A DNA stretch of 64,000 bases from Verrucomicrobiia bacterium. Its GTDB lineage: Bacteria; Verrucomicrobiota; Verrucomicrobiia; Verrucomicrobiales; Akkermansiaceae. Both the position numbers and the translations under genes were made by a program. Of the stretch, positions 42,467 through 50,174 are shown one piece after another. Positions within the stretch are counted from its first letter, which is position 1. Every line of letters begins with the position of its first letter. The notes under the pieces were generated by a model that did no database searches, was not told the origin of the DNA, and saw only the letters and a program-made list of their open reading frames with translations. The DNA is taken from the NCBI GenBank assembly GCA_030430455.1, contig JAUIJB010000003.1, forward strand, positions 1 to 64,000. Direction: 5' to 3'.

Positions 42467-45019
42467 ATGCGCCTGCTCATCCTGGTCCTCGCCCTCGCGA
42501 CGCAACTCTCCGCCGCCCCCGACACCTCCAAGCCGTGGACCCGCTGGTGGTGGCTCGGCAGCGGGGTCGACAAGGAGAACCTGACCCGCCAGCTCGAGTC
42601 CTTCGCCGCGGCCGGCATCGGCGGGGTCGAGATCTGCCCGATCTACGGCGCCAAGGGCTACGAGGAGCGCGACCTGCCCTTCCTCTCGCCGCAGTGGACC
42701 GACATGCTCGACCACACCTCGCGCGAGTGCGAACGGCTCGGGCTCGGGCTCGACCTGACCACCGGCACCGGCTGGCCCTTCGGCGGGCCCTGGGTGAGCG
42801 ACGAGATGGCCTCGCACCGGATGATCCCCTTCCGCAAGGACGTCGATGCCGGCCAGGTGACCGTCGAGCTGCCCAAGGGCCGGATCGAGTGCCTGGTCGC
42901 CTACCCCGAGTCGGGCGACCCGGTCGACCTCAGCGGCCAGGTCATCGACGGCAAGATCAGCTGGCAGGCCGACGGGCCCCACCGGATCCGCGGGATCCTC
43001 TCGCAGTCGCCGATCCAGAAGGTCAAGCGCGCGGCGCCCGGCGGCGCCGGCAACGTCCTCGACCCCTTCTCGCCGCTCTCGCTGACGAAGTACCTGCAGC
43101 GCTTCGACGCCCCCCTCAAGCGCCTCGGCGCGCCCCAGCCGCGGGCCCACTTCCACGACTCCTTCGAGTACTACGGCGCCAGCTGGACCCCGCGGCTGCT
43201 TGAGGTCTTCGAGGAGCGCCAGGGCTACGACCTGCGCGACCAGCTGCCCGCCTTCTTCGGCGAGGGCGACGAGGAGACCGTCGACCGCGTCGCCCACGAC
43301 TACCGCGAGACCCTCGACTTCCTCCACCACGCCTACCTGTCGCGCTGGAACCGCTGGGCCCGCACCCACGGCTCGCTGACCCGCAACCAGGCCCACGGCT
43401 CGCCGGGCAACCTGCTCGACCACTACGCCGTCGCCGACATCCCGGAGACCGAGATCTTCCGCCACGTCGAGGACAACCAGATCCCGACCCTGCAGTTCGC
43501 CGCCTCCGCCGCCCACCTCAGTGGCCACCCGCTGGTCTCGGCGGAGTCGTTCACCTGGCTCGGCGAGCACTTCCAGGTGAAGCCCGCCGCGCTGAAGGCG
43601 GCCGCCGACTTCCTCTGGCTGGGCGGCGTGAACCACATCTTCTTCCACGGCATCCCCTACACCCCGGAGGAGGCCGGCTGGCCGGGCTGGTTGTTCTACG
43701 CCTCGACCCACATGGGCGAGAACGGCGGCCTGTGGCGCGACCTTCCCGCCTTCAACGACTACATTCATCGGGTCCAGCAGGTCCTCCAGTCCGGCCGCCC
43801 CGACACCGCCGTGCTGCTCTACTTCCCGATCCACGACCTGTGGTCGGAGCACTCCGAAGACCTGCCGCTGTTCACCATCCACAACCAGACCGAGTGGCTC
43901 CACGGCACCCCCTTCCACCGCGCGGCGATGAGCTTGTGGGAGAATGGGATCCCCTGCGACCACCTGTCGGACCGCCTGCTCGAGAAGCTCGAGTTCAAGG
44001 ACGGCCAGCTGCGCGTCGGCGAGTTGGCGTTCCGCTCGCTGGTGGTCCCCTCGCACCGCCACATGCCCGCGGCCAGCGCGGCGAAGCTCGAGGCGCTTGC
44101 CGCCGCCGGCGCGCCCGTCGCCTTCCTCGGCGACCCGCCGACGACCACCCCGGGGATGCCGGGCGAGGCGCTCGAGTTCCCCGACTCGATTCCCGTCGCA
44201 ACGGACCTCCTCGCCCACCTCGCCACGCTCGACATCGAGCCCGAGCCGATGAGCGGGCATGGCGTCCGCTTCGTCCGCCGGGTCACCGACGACGGCCACG
44301 CCTGGTTCCTCGTCAACCACGGCGACGAGCCGATCGATGCCTGGGTCGGGCTGACCACGCCCTTCGCGGCGGCCCTGTTCACCGACCCGGCCAACGACCG
44401 CTCCGGCCGCCCCGAGCTCCGCGACGGCAAGCTCCACCTGGTCCTCGGGCCGGGCGAGTCGCGCCTGCTCAGGACCCTGGCCGAGGGTGAGTTCGAGGCG
44501 GTGGAATGGGACGACCGGCAGCCGGCCGGCGAGGCGATCGCCATCGGCGGCCCGTGGAAGGTCGAGTTCCTCGACGGCGGGCCGGAGGTCCCGTCACCCC
44601 AGCAGCTCGATGAACTGGTGTCATGGACCGAGGCCGGCAAGGAGGCCGCCGCCTTCTCCGGCACCGCCCGCTACACCACCACCTTCGAGGCCGAACCCGG
44701 GCGCTACCTGCTCGACCTCGGCGAGGTCGGCGAGACCTGCCGGGTGTCGCTCAACGGCGAGGAGCTCGGCCGCTCATTCTTCCCGCCGCACCGCTTCGAA
44801 CTCGGGGACCGGCTCAAGGAAGGAAGCAACACCCTGGAGGTCGAGGTGACCAACCTCGCCGCCAACCACATCGCCGAGCTCGACCGCCGCGGCGTCGAGT
44901 GGAAGGCCTTCCATGAGATCAACTTCGTCAACATCGACTACAAGCCCTTCGACGCCTCGGGCTGGAAGCCCCTGCCGTCCGGCCTGCTCGGGCCCGTGCG
45001 GTTGGTGCCGATTGACTGA
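42467..45019 (+). CDS. Secreted GH106-like alpha-L-rhamnosidase
   Basis: 850 residues with signal peptide (LLILVLALATQLSAAP). The start PWTRWWWLGSGVDKENLTRQ and then GIGGVEICPIYGAKGYEERD are typical of GH106, followed by the barrel stretch DLTTGTGWPFGGPWV. Further in, AHFHDSFEYYGASWTP and PLVSAESFTWLG belong to the active-site region, and the C-terminal jelly-roll begins near FSGTARYTTTFEA. It releases L-rhamnose from rhamnogalacturonan, feeding RhaI and RhaB. Divergent from GH105. Confidence 0.85.
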   Translation: MRLLILVLALATQLSAAPDTSKPWTRWWWLGSGVDKENLTRQLESFAAAGIGGVEICPIYGAKGYEERDLPFLSPQWTDMLDHTSRECERLGLGLDLTTGTGWPFGGPWVSDEMASHRMIPFRKDVDAGQVTVELPKGRIECLVAYPESGDPVDLSGQVIDGKISWQADGPHRIRGILSQSPIQKVKRAAPGGAGNVLDPFSPLSLTKYLQRFDAPLKRLGAPQPRAHFHDSFEYYGASWTPRLLEVFEERQGYDLRDQLPAFFGEGDEETVDRVAHDYRETLDFLHHAYLSRWNRWARTHGSLTRNQAHGSPGNLLDHYAVADIPETEIFRHVEDNQIPTLQFAASAAHLSGHPLVSAESFTWLGEHFQVKPAALKAAADFLWLGGVNHIFFHGIPYTPEEAGWPGWLFYASTHMGENGGLWRDLPAFNDYIHRVQQVLQSGRPDTAVLLYFPIHDLWSEHSEDLPLFTIHNQTEWLHGTPFHRAAMSLWENGIPCDHLSDRLLEKLEFKDGQLRVGELAFRSLVVPSHRHMPAASAAKLEALAAAGAPVAFLGDPPTTTPGMPGEALEFPDSIPVATDLLAHLATLDIEPEPMSGHGVRFVRRVTDDGHAWFLVNHGDEPIDAWVGLTTPFAAALFTDPANDRSGRPELRDGKLHLVLGPGESRLLRTLAEGEFEAVEWDDRQPAGEAIAIGGPWKVEFLDGGPEVPSPQQLDELVSWTEAGKEAAAFSGTARYTTTFEAEPGRYLLDLGEVGETCRVSLNGEELGRSFFPPHRFELGDRLKEGSNTLEVEVTNLAANHIAELDRRGVEWKAFHEINFVNIDYKPFDASGWKPLPSGLLGPVRLVPID

Positions 45020-45133
45020 AGCCTGAAGTTCCACGCTTCGCACGGCGGGGGCTCAGCCTTTCCAATGCGGGGACGCACCGCCTTCGAAATGCGGGGTTTG
45101 GAGCTTCTTGCAGCGGCGAGCGCTGCCTTCGTA

Positions 45134-45219
45134 GCCCCGCGAGGGGCTTCCGGATCCTCCCGCATTGCCTTCACCCGGGCTGGACCGCGGGCTACCTTCC
45201 TGCGCCCCGCGAGGGGCTT
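45134..45219. repeat. Two copies of GCCCCGCGAGGGGCTT
   Basis: The 16-mer occurs at 45134-45149 and 45204-45219, 70 bp apart, each with a palindromic core GCCCC-GCGA-GGGGC. Between GH106 and the ISL3 remnant (45020-45316) I see no gene. A shorter relative (GCCCCGCGAG) occurs in the gap before the GH51 gene. Confidence 0.5.
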
Positions 45220-45316
45220 GCGGATTGCCCGGCCCCTCGACGCTCCGGACCGAGGGCGCGGACGGGTGCTTGAGCCGCACGGAGCACCTCCCCCACTTTC
45301 TACTTTTTACGCCTCG

Positions 45317-45859
45317 TCAGCAGAATTTGTGTGAGCAAGGCGGCTCCGGGAGTTCCCCAAGGTTATGATAGAGAACGAGTTTGAGGACCTCGAAGGAGCG
45401 GTGGCCAAAGCTTCGTGCAAGCGAGACCCGGGCCTTGTGGTTCATTCCCTCGACCATGGCGTTGGTGTATTGGCGCTTGGCGACGTGAAAGGGATCAAGG
45501 ACGTTGAGGGCCTGCCCGCAACGCTCGCGCACGACCTTCAGGAAGGGTTTCCACATGTCCGAGCACACGACACGCAGGTCGCCGGCGAAACCGGAGTGCC
45601 ATGTTTCCAACTCGTCGAGCCCGGCGCGGAGGGTGGCCTCGGAGCGGCTGCGCCCGATCCAGAGCAGGCGGCGCGAGCCGCGGTCGATCTGATAGACGAG
45701 CATGAGGAAGTTCAACGAGGTCTTGCCTCGGCCGTGGTGAAGCTCGTCGATGCCGATTGCCGTGACGCCGGCAAGGTCTTGCACGCGGCGGAGCAGTGTT
45801 TTAACGGTGAGTTGAATGGCGGTTGGCGGGTTGGCTGGGCGTGTCGCAACCCCATCCAA
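45317..45859 (-). pseudogene. ISL3-family transposase remnant with internal deletion
   Basis: About 180 residues survive. GVTAIGIDELHHGRGKTSL (first catalytic Asp), LVYQIDRGSRRLLWIG and VVCSDMWKPFLKVVRERCG (second Asp) match ISL3 transposases. After LDPFHVAKRQ the sequence jumps directly to the C-terminus TNAMVEGMNHKARVSL and ends EPPCSHKFC, the family's usual tail; about 100 or more central residues are missing. The zinc-finger N-terminus is also gone. The insertion-sequence ends are not recognisable. Not expected to be active. Confidence 0.85.
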
Positions 45860-45902
45860 TTACCGCCGCCATTCGCAAGCCAAGCCATCCGGAAACCCTT
45901 CC

Positions 45903-45923
45903 GGGTTTTGCCGCGCAAAACCC
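45903..45923. repeat. Perfect 9-bp hairpin upstream of the beta-helix gene
   Basis: GGGTTTTGC-CGC-GCAAAACCC is a perfect stem with 3-nt loop, between the ISL3 remnant and the beta-helix gene (45860-46061, otherwise empty). It could be a leftover IS terminus, an operator or a terminator. Confidence 0.5.
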
Positions 45924-46061
45924 ATAAGCGCTCCTCCGCACGGCCTGACTCGCGGGAGTCCGGTGCTCCCGCGCCCGCCGGTTGGCGGGGCGGGTTTGTC
46001 GGAATTGGGAGCTGGCGAAGGCGCTGCGGAGGTGCTTCGGTCGATGGACCCGCCACATGAC

Positions 46062-48959
46062 ATGAGATGCCCCACGATTTTCCTGCTCCCCTCCATCGCC
46101 TCCGCCGGCGTCATCCATGTCGACTCGACCGCCGGCCCCGGCGGCGACGGATCCTCACCGGGGCAGGCCTTCCAGCACCTCCAGGACGCGCTGGCCGTGG
46201 CCCAGGCCAAGGACGAGATCCGCGTCGCGGGCGGGGTCTACCTACCGAACCAATCGTCGGGCGGCAGCCCCGCCGACCCGACCGCCAGCTTCGTGATTCC
46301 GAACTTCGTCACGGTGATCGGCGGCTTCAAGCCAGGCGCGACCGACGGCGGGGCGGATCCGGACGATCACCCGACCATCCTCAGCGGTGACCTCGGCAAG
46401 GACGACACCGACCCGAACGGCAACTTCATCATCGCCTCCGCCGACGACCAGGTGGGGGCCAACAGCCATCACGTGGTGACCGTGTCCGGCAGCAGCGATG
46501 GCGTCGTCCTGCAGGGGCTGGTGATCACGGCGGGAAACGCGGACGGCGCGCCGTCCAACCACGGCGGCGGGCTGCTCGCGATCGACAGCCGCCTGACGCT
46601 CGACAACTGCCGGCTGCGCGGCAACCGGGGCGGCGGCCGCGGCGGGGCGCTCCACCTCGACAACTGCCGGCTCGAGGCGGTGAACTGCGACTTCGCCGGG
46701 AACCACTCGGTGGAGCGCGGCGGCGCGGTCGGCACGCTCAACGGCAGCGACGCCGAATTCACCAACTGCCTGGTTCGCGGCAACGAGTCGAAGCGCGGCG
46801 GGGCCCTCAACTTCAACGACTCCGACGGAACCTTGCTGAACTGCACGCTTTCCGGCAACCACGCCACGATCAACGGCGGCGCCATCCAGGCGCACTCGAG
46901 CAGCGTGGCGGTGACCGACTCGATCGTCTGGTGGAACCTGGCGGGCGATCCCGGGTCGCGCGGCGCCTCCGGTGCCTCCTTCAACGAGTTGAGCGGCGGC
47001 AGCGTGAGCGCCTCGGAAAGCTCGATCGTCGAGAACGCGGGAGGGGCCGACCCCGACTTCGTCAACGGCTTCGACCCGGCCAACGCCCCCGACACGGCCG
47101 GGAACCACCGCCCCTCGCGCGGCTCGCCGGCGATCAATGCCGGGACCTCCCCGGCCAACGGCAGTTCGACCGACTACGACGGCAACCCGCGGGTCGCCGG
47201 GCCCGCCATCGACCTCGGCGCCTTCGAGGCACTGCCCTTCGATCTCCACGTCGACGACACCGCCGGCGGCGCGGGCGACGGGAGCTCCTGGTCGAACGCC
47301 TTCACCACGCTTCAGCCGGCGCTTGCCGGAGCCCTGCCGGGTGACCGCATCCTCATCGCCGAGGGCGTCTACACGCCGGCGAGCGCCAACGACTCGTTCG
47401 AGATTCCGGCCGATGTCGAGATCCTCGGCGGCTATCCCGACGGTGGCGGAACCCGGGACCCGGACACGCACTTCTCCATCCTCAGCGGGGACGTCGGCAA
47501 CGACGACAACAACCTCGACGGCAACTTCATCGCCGAGCAGACGACCCAGCTGGTCGGGACCAACGCCAGCACCGTGGTGACCACGGCTCCCGGGGTCAAC
47601 CTGACGCCGCTCAACATCATCGACGGCCTGGTCATCACCGCCGGGCGCGCCGTCCCGGAGGTGCCCGCCTTCGCCGGCGACCCGAGCACCGAGGGCGGCG
47701 GCGTTCACTTCATCAGTGACCGCCCGGTCTTCCGCAACTGTCTCTTCTCCGGCAACCAGGCCTACGAGTCGGGCGGCGCGGTCCATGTCAGCAACGCCCC
47801 GGCCGGGCAACTCGAGGGGGACGGGCCGGTCTTCGAGGACTGCACGTTCACCGGAAACGAGGCCACCTTCTTCGGCGGCGCCCTGAGCGTCATCGGTGGC
47901 CGGACCGTCGTCCGCAACGGCGACTTCAACCTGAACGAGGGCCGCAACGGCGGCGCGCTGGCCCACCGTGCCCCCGGGGGCGAGCTCGTGCTCGATGCGT
48001 GCCGCATCCGGGGCACCGAGAACCAAGGCGTGAACGGCGCCGTCCTCCTCGAGGCCAGCACCTCAAGCACCTTCGTCAACTGCCTGCTCAGCGGCAACCG
48101 CGGCCACGCGATCGACCTCTTCGGGGTGCTCACGATGCGCGGCTGCACCATCGCCGGGAACGAGCGACGCCCGGTTTCCAAGAGCGGGGTATCGAGCTCG
48201 CTGAATGTCTGGAACTCGATCTTCTGGAGCAACGACGAGGACTACTTCGCCCAGGGCGGCGGCAGCCTCGCCCAGTTCCACCACAGCCTGGTCGAGGGCT
48301 GGGACTCCGGTGCCGCGGGCTTCGCCAACAACGGCAACCTCGACGGCACCGACCTCGCCAACGACCCGGACTTCGTCAGCGGCATCGGTGGCGGGATCGC
48401 CCCGAGCCTGCTGGGGGACTTCCACCTGATGTTCGACTCCCCCGTCATGTCGGTCGGCGACAACGCCGAGACCGGATCGCCCACCGACCTCGACGGCAAC
48501 CCGCGCATCTCCGGCCACAGCGTCGACCTCGGGGCCCTTGAATACGCGCTGCCCGACAGCGACGGCGACGGCCTGCCCGACAGCTTCGAGCTCGCCCACA
48601 CCTCGCCCGCCTCGGCGACCTCGCTGTCCCCGGAATCCAACCTCGACGGCGACCCCTTCAGCGCGCTGCAGGAGTTCGCCTTCGACATCGATCCCAACGT
48701 CGCCGACGCCACCGGCGCCGCCTACGAGGTCATCTGGAACGATTCCCAGCGGCGGCTCGAGCTCTACTGGACGCCCAATCCGGATGCCTTCCACTACGTC
48801 CGGATCATCCCCGAGTTCTCGAACGACCTCGGCATCACGGACCCCTGGAGCGACACGGCCCTCAGGTTCGGCAGGACTCCCGGCGAACTCCGCGCCGACA
48901 CCCAGACGATCACCCCGCGGCCCCTGCAGCAGTACCTCCGCCTCCGGTTGGTGGATTGA
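46062..48959 (+). CDS. Secreted two-module right-handed beta-helix protein
   Basis: 965 residues with a short signal peptide (IFLLPSIASAG). Two related modules each start with D-T/S-AGG-GDGSS, then a ladder of parallel beta-helix repeats (residues about 25-390 and 395-830), for example NHGGGLLAIDSRLTLDNCRL and EGGGVHFISDRPVFRNCLFS. Both modules contain a PTILSGD(L/V)GxDD... stretch at the same place, so one arose by duplication. The C-terminus has a Ca-repeat (DSDGDGLPDSFELAH) and a beta-sandwich tail. A chlamydial-type polymorphic-protein-like or choice-of-anchor family is close. No catalytic motif was found; adhesin or structural surface protein is likely. It lies downstream of mobile DNA. 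Confidence 0.75.
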   Translation: MRCPTIFLLPSIASAGVIHVDSTAGPGGDGSSPGQAFQHLQDALAVAQAKDEIRVAGGVYLPNQSSGGSPADPTASFVIPNFVTVIGGFKPGATDGGADPDDHPTILSGDLGKDDTDPNGNFIIASADDQVGANSHHVVTVSGSSDGVVLQGLVITAGNADGAPSNHGGGLLAIDSRLTLDNCRLRGNRGGGRGGALHLDNCRLEAVNCDFAGNHSVERGGAVGTLNGSDAEFTNCLVRGNESKRGGALNFNDSDGTLLNCTLSGNHATINGGAIQAHSSSVAVTDSIVWWNLAGDPGSRGASGASFNELSGGSVSASESSIVENAGGADPDFVNGFDPANAPDTAGNHRPSRGSPAINAGTSPANGSSTDYDGNPRVAGPAIDLGAFEALPFDLHVDDTAGGAGDGSSWSNAFTTLQPALAGALPGDRILIAEGVYTPASANDSFEIPADVEILGGYPDGGGTRDPDTHFSILSGDVGNDDNNLDGNFIAEQTTQLVGTNASTVVTTAPGVNLTPLNIIDGLVITAGRAVPEVPAFAGDPSTEGGGVHFISDRPVFRNCLFSGNQAYESGGAVHVSNAPAGQLEGDGPVFEDCTFTGNEATFFGGALSVIGGRTVVRNGDFNLNEGRNGGALAHRAPGGELVLDACRIRGTENQGVNGAVLLEASTSSTFVNCLLSGNRGHAIDLFGVLTMRGCTIAGNERRPVSKSGVSSSLNVWNSIFWSNDEDYFAQGGGSLAQFHHSLVEGWDSGAAGFANNGNLDGTDLANDPDFVSGIGGGIAPSLLGDFHLMFDSPVMSVGDNAETGSPTDLDGNPRISGHSVDLGALEYALPDSDGDGLPDSFELAHTSPASATSLSPESNLDGDPFSALQEFAFDIDPNVADATGAAYEVIWNDSQRRLELYWTPNPDAFHYVRIIPEFSNDLGITDPWSDTALRFGRTPGELRADTQTITPRPLQQYLRLRLVD

Positions 48960-48962
48960 GAT

Positions 48963-48986
48963 CCCCTCCGGTTCCGGCCGGGGTTT
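48963..48986. terminator. Hairpin with T-run between convergent genes
   Basis: CCCCTCCGG (48963-48971) pairs with CCGGCCGGGG (48974-48983, one bulge) around a TT loop, followed by TTT. It lies directly after the beta-helix stop and before the HDAC stop, so it can end transcription of the former. Confidence 0.55.
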
Positions 48987-48999
48987 CGCGCTCCGGCAC

Positions 49000-49953
49000 T
49001 CAGATTCCCAGCAAGATCCTCACGTGCCGCGTCGCACAACGCGCCAGCGAGGCGAGTTCGTAGCCGCCCTCGAGGACCGACACCAGCCGGCCTTCGGCGT
49101 GGCGCGCCGCCAGGTCGACCACCTTTCCGCTGACCCAGGCGAAGTCGTCGTCGCCCAGTCGGAGGTCGCTCATGGGATCGGCGACGTGGGCGTCGAAGCC
49201 GGCCGACACGAAGACCATCCGCGGCCGAAAGGCGTCGAGCGCCGGCATCCAGCGGCACTCGACTCCCTCGCGGAATTCCGCGCCGCCCGCTTCCCGCGAG
49301 AGGTGGACATTCACCACGCCACCCGCCACGCCGACCGCCGCCTCGCTCGAGGCCGCGGTCTGGGCCGCCGTCTGCGCCGCCGTGAACAGGTCGGCCTGGG
49401 ACACCGAGCACAGCAGGACCCGCGGGTCGCCGTGGAAGATGTCCTCGGTGCCGTTGCTGGCGTGGGCATCGAAGTCGATGACCGCGACCCGCTCGAGCCC
49501 GTGGACCTCCAGCGCCTGCGCCACGCCGGCAGCCACGTTGTTGAAGAAACAGAAGCCCATCGCGGAGTCGCGGGTGGCGTGATGACCCGGCGGACGCACG
49601 CAGCAGAAGGCGTTGCCGGCCTCCCCGGTGACCACCATTTCCGTGGCGCGGATGACGGCACCGGCGGCACGCAGCGCAGCCGGAATGGTGGCTGCATCCA
49701 TCAGCGTGTCGGCATCGATGCGCTGCACCTTCGACGGCTTCCTGCCGAGGAACTCGTCGAGGTGCGCCGTGGAATGGATGCGCTCCAACTGGGCCCGGGT
49801 CGCCTCCGGTGCCTCGACGAGCTGAAGGAAATCGAAGACCCCCTCGGCGATCAGGGCGTCCTCGATGACCGCCAGCCGCTCCGGCCGCTCCGCGTGGTCC
49901 TGCCCGGCGAGGTGGCGGTCGCAGGCGGGATGGGTCAGGAAAGCGGTGTCCAT
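49000..49953 (-). CDS. Histone-deacetylase-like (AcuC-type) deacetylase
   Basis: 317 residues with the zinc-hydrolase motifs of the HDAC fold: VRPPGHHATRDSAMGFCFFNN, VIDFDAHASNGTEDIF and VFVSAGFDAHVADP, and SVLEGGYELASLA near the end. Bacterial members remove acetyl groups from lysines or small amines; AcuC acts on acetyl-CoA synthetase. It is divergent from an acetate-CoA ligase/GNAT gene, which suggests an acetylation/deacetylation couple. ATG 49953 lies directly against the first of three 23-bp tandem repeats. Confidence 0.88.
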   Translation of the reverse strand: MDTAFLTHPACDRHLAGQDHAERPERLAVIEDALIAEGVFDFLQLVEAPEATRAQLERIHSTAHLDEFLGRKPSKVQRIDADTLMDAATIPAALRAAGAVIRATEMVVTGEAGNAFCCVRPPGHHATRDSAMGFCFFNNVAAGVAQALEVHGLERVAVIDFDAHASNGTEDIFHGDPRVLLCSVSQADLFTAAQTAAQTAASSEAAVGVAGGVVNVHLSREAGGAEFREGVECRWMPALDAFRPRMVFVSAGFDAHVADPMSDLRLGDDDFAWVSGKVVDLAARHAEGRLVSVLEGGYELASLARCATRHVRILLGI

Positions 49954-50022
49954 GGGCGGGGTGGGCGGGCCATCATGGGCGGGGTGGGCGGGCCATCATG
50001 GGCGGGGTGGGCGGGCCATCAT
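49954..50022. repeat. Three perfect 23-bp tandem repeats
   Basis: The unit begins GGGCGGGGTGGGCGGG and ends CCATCAT; copies start at 49954, 49977 and 50000 with no mismatch. They lie in the 5' region of the deacetylase gene, directly against its start codon. On the minus strand each unit offers an ATG that is not in frame with the gene. Copy number changes there could alter expression. Confidence 0.9.
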
Positions 50023-50056
50023 GGCTCGCGCGTGGGGGCCCACCCGCACTCAAGGC

Positions 50057-50073
50057 CACCCGGGCCCCGGGTG
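50057..50073. promoter_or_regulatory. 17-bp palindrome in the divergent deacetylase/ligase gap
   Basis: CACCCGGG-C-CCCGGGTG is a perfect palindrome with one central base, between the 23-bp repeats and the GTG start at 50175. It may be an operator serving the divergent pair, though no regulator is known. Confidence 0.4.
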
Positions 50074-50174
50074 CAAGACGACCGTGTCCCGTCACCCGGC
50101 CCATGAGTGGAAAGGCACCCCTTTCCGATCCACATGAGATTTACTGTGCGGCCCCGAAGCGATAGTCTCGGACC

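Noticed and set aside
45903-45923. Hairpin as a CRISPR repeat or att site
   Set aside because: There is one copy only, with no spacer array or integrase nearby.
49954-50022. 23-bp tandem repeats as a CRISPR array
   Set aside because: The units are directly abutting without spacers and no cas genes are present.
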